Assembly (NCBI GenBank): GCA_002780135.1 | Contig: PEWA01000015.1 | Location: 954-19,819 of the forward strand | DNA length: 18,866 bases | Direction of reading: 5' to 3' | From: Candidatus Shapirobacteria bacterium CG06_land_8_20_14_3_00_40_12 | Lineage (GTDB): Bacteria; Patescibacteriota; Microgenomatia; UBA12405 | In this document: positions 1 to 6,126 of the stretch, one piece after another | How positions within the stretch are numbered: the first letter of the stretch is position 1 | Layout: the number at the start of each line of letters is the position of its first letter | Notes under the pieces: generated by a model | Seen by the model: the letters and a program-made list of their open reading frames with translations, nothing else | The model's database searches: none | Told to the model about the DNA's origin: nothing | Translations under genes and position numbers: made by a program

Positions 1-128
1 GCCGAAATATCCCTTACCCAGGAACTAGTATGTTTATAACCAAATTTTTCAATCAGCTGATATATTTTTTCGATCAATTCCGGATCTTTGTCTTTTACCC
101 GGGGGCTGGTACCAAAATATACCTTCAT
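1..128 (-). CDS. Nucleoside 2-deoxyribosyltransferase-like protein (N-terminal part only)
   Basis: The start codon lies at 128 on the minus strand and the gene runs off the window after 42 codons. The visible N-terminus is a short beta strand (MKVYFGTSPRV) followed by a charged amphipathic helix. This is how nucleoside 2-deoxyribosyltransferase-like Rossmann proteins of candidate-phyla bacteria begin; it is family recognition from a short stretch, and no catalytic residue is in view. The start is 7 nt past the stop of the radical SAM gene, so the two are almost certainly co-transcribed. If the assignment holds, the product would handle a nucleoside or nucleotide N-glycosidic bond in the cytoplasm. 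It could equally be an uncharacterised small Rossmann protein; the enzymatic role is not shown. Confidence 0.5.
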   Translation of the reverse strand, partial: MKVYFGTSPRVKDKDPELIEKIYQLIEKFGYKHTSSWVRDIS

Positions 129-135
129 GCCCCGA

Positions 136-1149
136 TTATACACCCTCACCCACCGTTTTTGCCAAAAAAAGCCCGATCTTTTGAGCTACCCCTTTTTTAT
201 CGCGGGATCTTACTTCATCCCATAGCTCTAATCTTAAATCATTCCTCAGTAAACACGGTCCCACTGACAGTGACGGGCCAACTTCTATCCCATACGACAT
301 TAATCCTTCCAGACAAAAAGGGGCTTCTTTACATTTTTGACAAACTTTACCTACCTCTGTAGTTAGTTTATGACTAAAAGTATCAGTTTCCACTTCCAAG
401 CCATTCTTTAATCGCCACAATAGCCGTTCCCTGCCGGCAACTAAATATTCATTAATTTCAATAACTGAAGCATATTTTCGAAAATACAGCATCAGTGATT
501 CCCAGGAAACATAATTTTCAAAGTATTGTTTCTCATCCATTATCGGCGACCAAATTAGTTTATATAACTTTATTCGGACCCCATTCATCGCTGCCCAGTT
601 AAAAAAACTCATTAAATCTCCCCAAACATTTTCAAAGTTTAATAAAACCCGATTTACTTTTACTTTTTTAAAACCCAATTTTATGGCTTTTTCCGCCGCT
701 TCCTTTACCCGCTTAAAACCATCAACCCCGGTTATTGACCGGTATACCTCTTGATTAAATGCATGCATGCTCACTGTCACCGTATCCAGGCCGGCATTTT
801 TTAAACCATCCAACTTATCCTCTAAAAAATATCCATTTGAAGTCATACTGACTTCCTTAAAACCCAGTTCTTTTGATCCGGCAATCAACTCATTTAAACC
901 GGAAAACAAAGTTGGTTCCATTGCCCCGATTTTTATTTTTTCCAAAAAATATTTCTCCTTGAGAACTTTAGCAAGAAACAAAAAGTCTTCAACATTAGCC
1001 CTCTTTCCATTTCCGGCAGTTTTATTTACCCCGTCTTTATGACACCACTCGCAGCCGGTTCCCGGAAAACTGCAATGGTAGTTGCACTCATTATTGACCA
1101 ACAATCTTAAATGTTTCGGCCAATCCAGTTTATTTCTGACAATTCTCAT
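136..1149 (-). CDS. MoaA-like radical SAM protein with atypical cysteine motif
   Basis: A 337-residue radical SAM enzyme. C22 and C26 start the iron-sulfur cluster motif, followed by C33 and C36, so the spacing reads CX3CX6CX2C instead of the usual CX3CX2C. An EP motif (E78-P79, after GAM) stands where radical SAM enzymes have GGEP. Later strands (SMTSNG at 101-106, TVSMHA at 125-130) fit the partial TIM barrel. A C-terminal cysteine set (C270, C273, C279, C299), the last in a segment ending VGPCLLRND, resembles the auxiliary-cluster region of MoaA. The MoaA C-terminal GTP-binding arginine pattern was not recognised, and no other molybdopterin gene is present, so cofactor synthesis should not be assumed. 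A 57-nt gap separates it from the kinase gene upstream; the next gene follows after 7 nt. A poor -10 (TATTAA) ends 5-6 nt before the ATG. The substrate is unknown. Confidence 0.8.
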   Translation of the reverse strand: MRIVRNKLDWPKHLRLLVNNECNYHCSFPGTGCEWCHKDGVNKTAGNGKRANVEDFLFLAKVLKEKYFLEKIKIGAMEPTLFSGLNELIAGSKELGFKEVSMTSNGYFLEDKLDGLKNAGLDTVTVSMHAFNQEVYRSITGVDGFKRVKEAAEKAIKLGFKKVKVNRVLLNFENVWGDLMSFFNWAAMNGVRIKLYKLIWSPIMDEKQYFENYVSWESLMLYFRKYASVIEINEYLVAGRERLLWRLKNGLEVETDTFSHKLTTEVGKVCQKCKEAPFCLEGLMSYGIEVGPSLSVGPCLLRNDLRLELWDEVRSRDKKGVAQKIGLFLAKTVGEGV

Positions 1150-1206
1150 TCTTATTAATAGTCAAATACAAAGCGTATTGTAACACAAATATCAGTAAAA
1201 CACGCA

Positions 1207-2010
1207 CTATTGGATTAAACCAGCCACCTTTCTTGAAGCCTGAAAACAAGCCTGTTTTAAAGATCTCAAATCACCGCAACCCTTCAATCTCTCTGCCAAA
1301 AATACCCCGGCTACCGTTTCTCCTGCTCCGGTTGTATCAATAACTTTTTTTACCTTTTTTACACTCACTTTAAAATAAAGCTGCCCGTTTTTTAAAAACC
1401 TTGCTCCCCGGCTACCTAATTTGAGCACCATTTCTTCAGGACTCCAATTACCAAAATAATCTCTGATTCCCTGCCACTCTGCCTCATTTACAAAAACCAA
1501 ATTACACTTCTTAAATACCTCAACCACCCCTTCGGGATCTGATTTTACAAATACCTCAAAACTATCGGCTGATATTTTACCCTTATACCTTAAAGATATA
1601 AGTTCCTTAATCCATTTTTCATGTAATTTTACCGGAGCTGTAGACAGGTGAACCCACTTAACGTTTTCCCAATCCAGCTGACGGCCAATTAAACTAACTT
1701 TTTCTCCTATCTCTCCCTCAGATCTAAAAGACCGTTGATCATTTTTATCTTCCTCAATTTCAAAACAATCCGTTTTTTGTTTTTCAACCACCACCCCATC
1801 CACCATCACACCCTTGTCAATTAAATTATTTATCGGAAAATCGTTACCACAATTACTCACCAATACTACCCGACCGGGAATCAACTCTGCCGCTGCCATG
1901 GCTACATGATATCCAGCACCTCCAAAATACCCCCGCCAAAGACCATCTTTTCCTTTTGTCCGATTATATGCCATATGTCCGACTACCACCAAAACCCCGT
2001 CTTTAAACAT
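1207..2010 (-). CDS. PfkB-family carbohydrate/nucleoside kinase
   Basis: A cytoplasmic ribokinase/PfkB-fold kinase. It opens with the usual first strand (VLVVVGHMAYN), then a glycine-rich GGAG substrate-lid motif, and ends with the PfkB signature DTTGAGE near the C-terminus. The family normally has GAGD, where Asp is the catalytic base; here it is Glu. The ATG at 2010 is chosen over one at 2046 for two reasons: it places the first strand where the family has it, and a perfect TATAAT (minus strand 2022-2017) lies 6 nt upstream. From 2046 the protein would be 279 residues and overlap the preceding gene by 29 nt; from 2010 it is 267. The phosphate acceptor is not predictable from sequence. A nucleoside or sugar would fit the deoxyribosyltransferase-like gene in the same block. 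Confidence 0.82.
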   Translation of the reverse strand: MFKDGVLVVVGHMAYNRTKGKDGLWRGYFGGAGYHVAMAAAELIPGRVVLVSNCGNDFPINNLIDKGVMVDGVVVEKQKTDCFEIEEDKNDQRSFRSEGEIGEKVSLIGRQLDWENVKWVHLSTAPVKLHEKWIKELISLRYKGKISADSFEVFVKSDPEGVVEVFKKCNLVFVNEAEWQGIRDYFGNWSPEEMVLKLGSRGARFLKNGQLYFKVSVKKVKKVIDTTGAGETVAGVFLAERLKGCGDLRSLKQACFQASRKVAGLIQ

Positions 2011-2017
2011 CAGGGAA

Positions 2018-2335
2018 TTATACAACTCTCTTTCGGGTCTCGACATACCTCTTCAGACTTCTCTGCGCTATTTCCCCGGCCGGAGTCACCCAATATCCCT
2101 CCCGATTTTCGCATAAATCAACAAAATCAATCCGGTGACGTATTAACCGTCCGGCTGCTAACACCATCCTTCTGGCTAACACTTTTTCATTGTGTTTAGA
2201 ATCAGGCCATTTTTCAATCTCTACCATTCCCAACTCATAAACTCTACTTAAAACCATACCCATATCCGAGTTACTCAACGCCAAGGTCTCGATTATCGAT
2301 CTTACCCTCTTTTCCTCCATAGGATCGCCCCCCAT
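2018..2335 (-). CDS. Small hypothetical protein, possibly winged-helix
   Basis: A 105-residue protein, mainly helical and charged, that I do not recognise as a named family. The segment near residues 85-95 (GYWVTPAGEIAQ) looks like the wing strand and following helix of winged-helix regulators, and the earlier helices could form the rest of that fold, so a DNA-binding role is possible but unproven. It is the first gene of the minus-strand block and faces the rplJ promoter region. Two in-frame ATGs exist, at 2335 and 2320; neither has a clear Shine-Dalgarno sequence, although a run of six G precedes the second. Its stop codon overlaps the putative -10 of the kinase gene. Confidence 0.6.
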   Translation of the reverse strand: MGGDPMEEKRVRSIIETLALSNSDMGMVLSRVYELGMVEIEKWPDSKHNEKVLARRMVLAAGRLIRHRIDFVDLCENREGYWVTPAGEIAQRSLKRYVETRKRVV

Positions 2336-2395
2336 GTTGTCTTAGTTCTACATCACAAAACTTTTCCGGTTGTGTAATCGAGAACTCCAACAACT

Positions 2396-2423
2396 AAAAC
2401 TACAACACCCCTATTGTAGTTTT
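2396..2423. repeat. 10-bp perfect inverted repeat between divergent genes
   Basis: AAAACTACAA (2396-2405) is the exact reverse complement of 2414-2423, with an 8-nt loop. It lies between the winged-helix-like gene and the rplJ promoter. A single extra T then an A follows the right arm, so it is a poor terminator; it could be an operator for the divergent small regulator-like protein. Role inferred only. Confidence 0.45.
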
Positions 2424-2434
2424 TATCTCCCCCT

Positions 2435-2462
2435 TTGCCAACCACCCAAATTGATGTATAAT
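2435..2462 (+). promoter_or_regulatory. rplJ-rplL promoter
   Basis: TTGCCA (2435-2440) and a perfect TATAAT (2457-2462) are separated by 16 nt. Transcription would start near 2469, giving a leader of about 90 nt before rplJ. This is the best sigma70-type promoter in the window. Confidence 0.8.
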
Positions 2463-2468
2463 CACCCT

Positions 2469-2560
2469 TGTTCTACCGAAGACAGCAGGCAATCAAATAA
2501 GTCCCGCCGAGGCCAAAACTAGATTTTTTTTCTAGCGCCTCGATCTTCGAGGTCTTTTTT
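2469..2560 (+). ncRNA. Ribosomal protein L10 leader with attenuator
   Basis: The leader has the sequence character of the known L10 leader: ACCGAAGACAGCAGGC near the 5' end, AAGTCC, then a CGAGGC segment, directly before rplJ. Three helices can be drawn. CTAGA (2519-2523) pairs with TCTAG (2531-2535). CGAGGC (2509-2514) pairs with GCCTCG (2537-2542), enclosing that hairpin. Alternatively CCTCGA (2538-2543) pairs with TCGAGG (2547-2552), followed by TCTTTTTT, which is an intrinsic terminator. The second and third helices are mutually exclusive. In established cases the L10-L12 complex binds this leader to repress its own operon. The T-run ends right at the rplJ ATG, so the terminator hairpin also covers GAGG (2549-2552), the only Shine-Dalgarno-like sequence. 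Confidence 0.85.
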
Positions 2561-3076
2561 ATGAAAAATAAAACTATCAAAATCGATAAAGTTGAGGCAA
2601 TCGCCAAGCGCCTCAATGGTTCCAAATCCGCCGCCCTACTTCAATATCAGGGTCTTTCAGCCGGCGACATCAGCACCCTTCGTGACAAAGTCAAAACCGC
2701 CGGCGGTCAAGTCGAGGTTATTAAAAACTCCCTTATTTCCCGGGCTCTGGAAAAAATTGGCATTAAACTGCCGGAAATTTTAACCGGTCCCACCGCTATT
2801 ACCTTTTGCGACACTGACGAAATTGCTCCCCTTAAAGAAATCGATGCTGTTAATAAATCTAAAGAAAAAACTACTTTCAAATACGGTATCTATGGCGGCA
2901 AACTTCTCCTTATCGACGAACTAAAAAAGTTTCTGTCACTTCCTTCTAAATCTGCTCTCATCAGCCAACTTTTAGGTGGCCTTAAAAATCCCTTGCAACG
3001 TCTGGCCTATGCCATGCGCTACAATCAAACTCAATTAGTTCTCACCCTTAAAGCTTTAGCTGATAAAAACAAATAA
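2561..3076 (+). CDS. rplJ: 50S ribosomal protein L10
   Basis: Ribosomal protein L10 (uL10), 171 residues, the usual length. It anchors L7/L12 dimers to 23S rRNA at the GTPase-associated centre. The N-terminal domain is typical: KAAL-like helix (SAALLQYQGLSA), then a LRDKV helix, VEVIKNSLISRAL, LTGPTAITF, and a C-terminal region (ISQLLGGLKNPLQRLAYAM) leading into the helix that carries L7/L12. The ATG follows directly after the attenuator T-run. rplL follows after a 40-nt gap, and the pair is transcribed from the promoter at 2435 under L10-leader control. Confidence 0.97.
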   Translation: MKNKTIKIDKVEAIAKRLNGSKSAALLQYQGLSAGDISTLRDKVKTAGGQVEVIKNSLISRALEKIGIKLPEILTGPTAITFCDTDEIAPLKEIDAVNKSKEKTTFKYGIYGGKLLLIDELKKFLSLPSKSALISQLLGGLKNPLQRLAYAMRYNQTQLVLTLKALADKNK

Positions 3077-3116
3077 CCCTTCAGTTATTAATAAAAAATT
3101 ATTAATTAAAAAAAAT

Positions 3117-3503
3117 ATGGATAAAAAATTAGAAAAAATCCTGGAAGATATTGGCCAATTATCGGTAATCGAACTCTCCGACTTAGTTAAAGCTCTTGAA
3201 GAAAAGTTCGACGTTCACCCGGCAGCTGCCGGGCCTGTCGCCGCTGTCGGAACAGCAGCTCCTGGAGCAACTCCAGCTCCGATCGAGGAAAAGACTGAAT
3301 TCGACGTCATTGTCACCAATGCCGGTGCCAACAAAATCGCCGTCATCAAAGTCGTCCGTGAATTTAAGCCCGAACTCGGACTTAAAGAAGCTAAGGATAT
3401 GGTCGACGCCTGTCCGGCCGATCTTGGTACCATGAAAAAAGACGCTGCTGCCGAAGCTAAAACCAAGCTCGAAACCGCCGGAGCACAGGTAGAACTGAAA
3501 TAA
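3117..3503 (+). CDS. rplL: 50S ribosomal protein L7/L12
   Basis: Ribosomal protein L7/L12 (bL12), 128 residues. An N-terminal helical dimerisation domain (IGQLSVIELSDLVKALEEKF, residues 11-30) is followed by an Ala/Pro/Gly-rich hinge (about 35-57). The C-terminal factor-binding domain begins at EKTEFDVIV and contains the conserved GLKEAKDMVD and ends AGAQVELK. The gene ends 28 nt before a strong terminator. The start has no Shine-Dalgarno sequence; the 40-nt gap after rplJ is nearly all A/T and holds an 8-bp A/T-only inverted repeat (3087-3094 with 3099-3106). Confidence 0.97.
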   Translation: MDKKLEKILEDIGQLSVIELSDLVKALEEKFDVHPAAAGPVAAVGTAAPGATPAPIEEKTEFDVIVTNAGANKIAVIKVVREFKPELGLKEAKDMVDACPADLGTMKKDAAAEAKTKLETAGAQVELK

Positions 3504-3530
3504 AAATAAGTTTCGTTACTTAACAATTAA

Positions 3531-3556
3531 TCCCGCTTCGGCGGGGTTTTTTGTTT
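3531..3556 (+). terminator. Intrinsic terminator of rplJ-rplL
   Basis: CCCGC (3532-3536), UUCG tetraloop, GCGGG (3541-3545), then TTTTTT with an interrupted further T-tract. A canonical Rho-independent terminator 28 nt after the rplL stop. Confidence 0.93.
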
Positions 3557-3581
3557 AAACAATCCAATATCATCAATAAGT

Positions 3582-3593
3582 TATAATACAGCC
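3582..3593 (+). promoter_or_regulatory. -10 element for the EamA gene, leaderless arrangement
   Basis: TATAAT at 3582-3587 is followed by only 6 nt before the ATG at 3594, so transcription should begin at or next to the start codon. No convincing -35 is visible. Confidence 0.6.
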
Positions 3594-4466
3594 ATGGTTG
3601 GTATAGTTTTAGCACTTCTTTCTGCGGTATTCATCGGATTTTCGCAAATATCTCTAAAAAAAAGTTATAAGAAACTACCCTCATCAGCCGCCTTTCTCTT
3701 TGATTCAATTTTTGGACTACTAATTTGGGTTCCTCTAGCCATATTCATGGGAATATCCAGTGGTGCCAGTTTTTGGGAGGCTTTTATTTTTGCTGTCATA
3801 TCGGCTATCCTATCTGAAGCTGTTGTGTTTTACGCTTTGTCCCGCGGAGAACTCGCTGTTACTGCTACCATAATTGCTACCTATCCTGTTTATACTATTC
3901 TATTCTCTAGATTTATTAATCAAGAAATTCTTTCCCTCAATATTCTCTTTTTTGTTATTCTCGCTATTTTAGGAAGTATTATCGCCAGCCTTCCTAACAA
4001 ACAAAAGAAAAACAGATTAGTTGTCAATAAAACAATCTTCTGGCCATTTATTGCCGCTGTTTGCATTGGACTTTCCGACACCATTTCCAAAGGTTATATC
4101 AACAGATCGCAGGATTTTAGCTTTTTATTTATGTTGGGTTTAGTCCAAATACCAATCGCTCTCGCCTATTTAAAGATGGAAAAACAATCTTTAATGAAAT
4201 CCATTGAAGGTGTTTTAACAAAATTCAAGGAGTGTAGATTTTCCCTTTTGGGCGGCCTATTCAATATACTTGGTACCGGATTTCTTTGGTTAAGTTTTTC
4301 TTATGCTCCGGCCTCAATTGCTTCACCTATTACCGGTTGCAATGGAGCCATAACGGTTCTTTTATCAAGATTTCTTTTAAAAGAAAAAATCTCTAAACAA
4401 AAATATCTGGGAATTTTCTTAGCCTTTGTTGGAGTAATCGGTATTGCAATTTTGAAAAAAAGTTAG
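3594..4466 (+). CDS. EamA/DMT-family transporter
   Basis: An integral membrane protein of 290 residues with about ten hydrophobic helices in two similar halves of five, typical of the drug/metabolite transporter superfamily (EamA, formerly DUF6). Each half has the family pattern of a short first helix followed by a loop and a PV/P-containing helix (ATIIATYPVYTILFSRFINQE in the first half and SPITGCNGAITVLLSRFLLKE in the second); the charged end of that helix is characteristic. The substrate cannot be deduced. The gene stands alone between the rplL terminator and the convergent nucleotidyltransferase gene, whose stop is only 8 nt away. It has no Shine-Dalgarno site, but a TATAAT lies 6 nt upstream. 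Confidence 0.9.
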   Translation: MVGIVLALLSAVFIGFSQISLKKSYKKLPSSAAFLFDSIFGLLIWVPLAIFMGISSGASFWEAFIFAVISAILSEAVVFYALSRGELAVTATIIATYPVYTILFSRFINQEILSLNILFFVILAILGSIIASLPNKQKKNRLVVNKTIFWPFIAAVCIGLSDTISKGYINRSQDFSFLFMLGLVQIPIALAYLKMEKQSLMKSIEGVLTKFKECRFSLLGGLFNILGTGFLWLSFSYAPASIASPITGCNGAITVLLSRFLLKEKISKQKYLGIFLAFVGVIGIAILKKS

Positions 4467-4474
4467 TTACACAA

Positions 4475-5512
4475 TTAAGTCTTTAACCTCTCCACCACCT
4501 CTCCCACCCTCCCGCTTTGATCTTTCCGGCACACCAAAAGTGCCTCTCCGGTATCCACCACCACCAAGTTCTCTACCCCAATTAGGGCCACTGTTTTTCC
4601 CTCCGGTACCATTACAAAATTATTTTTATTGTCAAGATCAATTAGTCCTTTTGGCGCCTGATACAAATTTTTCGCTTTTAAAAACTTATCCGCCGACTCC
4701 CAGGTGCCAATATCGTGCCAATTAAAGGGTAATTCGACCACCAACGCCCCGCCATCAGCATATACCAACTGGGTTACATCCTCAATCGGGCCTTTGGGCA
4801 TCTTGGCATACTCCACTGTTACCTCTGCTCCCTGAGCTATTTTTAAAAGCGGTTTGTACCATTCCGGTTTGTATTTTTTAAACATTTCCATAAAGGCCAT
4901 CGGAGTCATACAGGTATGATTGGCGTGAATCAGAGCCAAACCATCTTTTACATATTCCTCCGCTGTTTCCTTGGTACTCCGCCATAAAAATTTAGCCACT
5001 TTGAATACCCCGGCCTCACCCTCCTGACTTACTCTTTCCCCTTTTATCAAATAATCCACCCCCATCACCGCATACTCCGGTTTTATCCCACCGGTAATGT
5101 ATTTACCAGTTTCACGGGCCAATCTATCGCATACCTCCATCATGGTAAACAATTTCTCTTCCGGTTCCCGGATATCATCTACCTGAATCAGTATAAAGGG
5201 TTCGTCTCCAAACCCTTTTTTTAAAAGCATAGCCGCTGCCATTCCGGTCGCCGGTCCCTGATTTCTCATCTCCGGTTCAATAAAAATATTGTTGGCTAAT
5301 ATTTCCGGAACCTGTTTTTGAGCGATTTTTGTCTGTACCTCGTTAGTCTGTAAAAATATGTCTTTGACCTCAAATTTTTTTCTTAAACTTTCCCAAGTTA
5401 TTTCAAACAATGATTTTCCCCCCATTAATGGCAAAAAGTGCTTAGGCATTTCCGGGCACGACATTGGCCACATCTTTGTTCCTACTCCCCCGCAAATTAT
5501 TACCGGCTTCAT
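4475..5512 (-). CDS. Divergent mannose-1-phosphate guanylyltransferase-like nucleotidyltransferase
   Basis: A 345-residue sugar-phosphate nucleotidyltransferase closest to the mannose-1-phosphate guanylyltransferase (ManC/GMP) family. The nucleotide-binding loop GGVGTKMWP (residues 8-16) matches GGxGTRLWP with Lys for Arg. PKHFLPL, EPEMRNQGPA and the late WHDIGTWES match family motifs. Other hallmark positions differ: the ADH metal motif reads QVDD, and the FVEKP and WNSG segments are not recognisable. GDP-mannose synthesis is therefore likely but not certain, and a related activity on another sugar phosphate is possible. The ATG overlaps the brnA stop by 4 nt (ATGA), so it is translated with the toxin-antitoxin genes upstream. 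The usual partner phosphomannomutase is not in the window. Confidence 0.8.
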   Translation of the reverse strand: MKPVIICGGVGTKMWPMSCPEMPKHFLPLMGGKSLFEITWESLRKKFEVKDIFLQTNEVQTKIAQKQVPEILANNIFIEPEMRNQGPATGMAAAMLLKKGFGDEPFILIQVDDIREPEEKLFTMMEVCDRLARETGKYITGGIKPEYAVMGVDYLIKGERVSQEGEAGVFKVAKFLWRSTKETAEEYVKDGLALIHANHTCMTPMAFMEMFKKYKPEWYKPLLKIAQGAEVTVEYAKMPKGPIEDVTQLVYADGGALVVELPFNWHDIGTWESADKFLKAKNLYQAPKGLIDLDNKNNFVMVPEGKTVALIGVENLVVVDTGEALLVCRKDQSGRVGEVVERLKT

Positions 5513-5787
5513 AAAGCCATCTCCTTTCTCACTGCCTCGGCCAACACAATTTTTACATACGATTGGTAAGGTACATCTTTTTTATTGGCAATTACTTTCA
5601 AATCTGAAAGCATTGATTCCGGCAACCGAATTGAAATCGATTCCGTCGACCTTTTTAAATTTACAAAACTTACATTTCTTTTAGCCTTACTCCAATCGAC
5701 ATAATCCGTTGAATCATGAGTCATCCAAAATTCGGATTCCTCTGCCTCGCTTTTAAAAACTGGTATTTTCTTGAATTTTTTAATCAT
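5509..5787 (-). CDS. brnA: BrnA-type CopG/RHH antitoxin (module 1)
   Basis: An antitoxin of about 92 residues. The C-terminal half (ISIRLPESMLSDLKVIANKK then VPYQSYVKI) is a ribbon-helix-helix DNA-binding domain. The N-terminal half (FWMTHDSTDYVDWSKAKR) is the acidic/aromatic segment that in BrnA contacts the toxin. BrnA neutralises BrnT and represses the shared promoter. The reading frame extends to a TTG at 5802, but the ATG at 5787 is preferred: it gives an 8-nt overlap with the brnT stop, the same overlap as the innermost ATG of the second module. No Shine-Dalgarno site is seen, which suggests translation coupled to brnT. The stop overlaps the start of the nucleotidyltransferase gene by 4 nt. 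Confidence 0.85.
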   Translation of the reverse strand: MIKKFKKIPVFKSEAEESEFWMTHDSTDYVDWSKAKRNVSFVNLKRSTESISIRLPESMLSDLKVIANKKDVPYQSYVKIVLAEAVRKEMAL

Positions 5788-6079
5788 TTGATAATTGGTC
5801 AAGCTGTAATCTTTCTTTTTTACTCTGATCCCTAGCTGAAATTATCCTAATTTTTTTATTCCTAATGGTAAAAACAACCAATAATTGTCTTTTTCTGTCA
5901 GTTACTCCTAAAATTTTATATCTTTTTTCAATCGTCGAATGTTTTTTGTCAAACTCAACTAGCTTCGGTTGATTAAAAAAAACATCTTCACATTCCTTAT
6001 TTTCAACCTGGTGTTTAACCAAGTTTTTTATCTTATTCCACCCGTCCCAATCAAATCCCTCTAAATCAGCCAAGATCAT
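5780..6079 (-). CDS. brnT: BrnT-type ribonuclease toxin (module 1)
   Basis: A 99-residue BrnT-family toxin. Family hallmarks run in order: FDWD near the N-terminus, N-x-x-KH (residues 18-23), ECEDVFF, HSTIEKRY, LGVTDRKRQLLVVFT, and IRIISARDQSKKE. Established BrnT proteins have an RNase-E-like fold, cleave RNA and halt growth until bound by BrnA. Start ATG at 6079 has no strong Shine-Dalgarno site. The gene has its own promoter, whose -35 overlaps the 3' end of the dehydrogenase gene, with an inverted repeat around the -10. It is clearly homologous to the BrnT at 9449-9742 but far from identical, so this is not a recent duplication. Confidence 0.9.
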   Translation of the reverse strand: MILADLEGFDWDGWNKIKNLVKHQVENKECEDVFFNQPKLVEFDKKHSTIEKRYKILGVTDRKRQLLVVFTIRNKKIRIISARDQSKKERLQLDQLSND

Positions 6080-6089
6080 ATTTTTAAAG

Positions 6090-6126
6090 TGTATATAATC
6101 ATAGTATACACAACTCTATTTGTCAA
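6090..6126 (-). promoter_or_regulatory. brnT (module 1) promoter and operator
   Basis: On the minus strand TTGACA (6126-6121), a 17-nt spacer and TATGAT (6103-6098) form a near-consensus promoter. The -10 sits between the arms of an inverted repeat, TGTATA (6090-6095) and TATACA (6105-6110), extended by one G/C pair at 6089/6111. A BrnA dimer bound there would block RNA polymerase. The same half-sites occur upstream of the second module. Confidence 0.75.

Noticed and set aside
30..362. 110-codon plus-strand open frame at the left edge
   Set aside because: It is antisense to the end of the radical SAM gene and the partial gene, and has no protein-like pattern or promoter.
3087..3106. 8-bp A/T-only inverted repeat between rplJ and rplL as a regulatory hairpin
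   Set aside because: It has no G-C pairs and lies in an almost pure A/T spacer, so it is weak and expected by chance.
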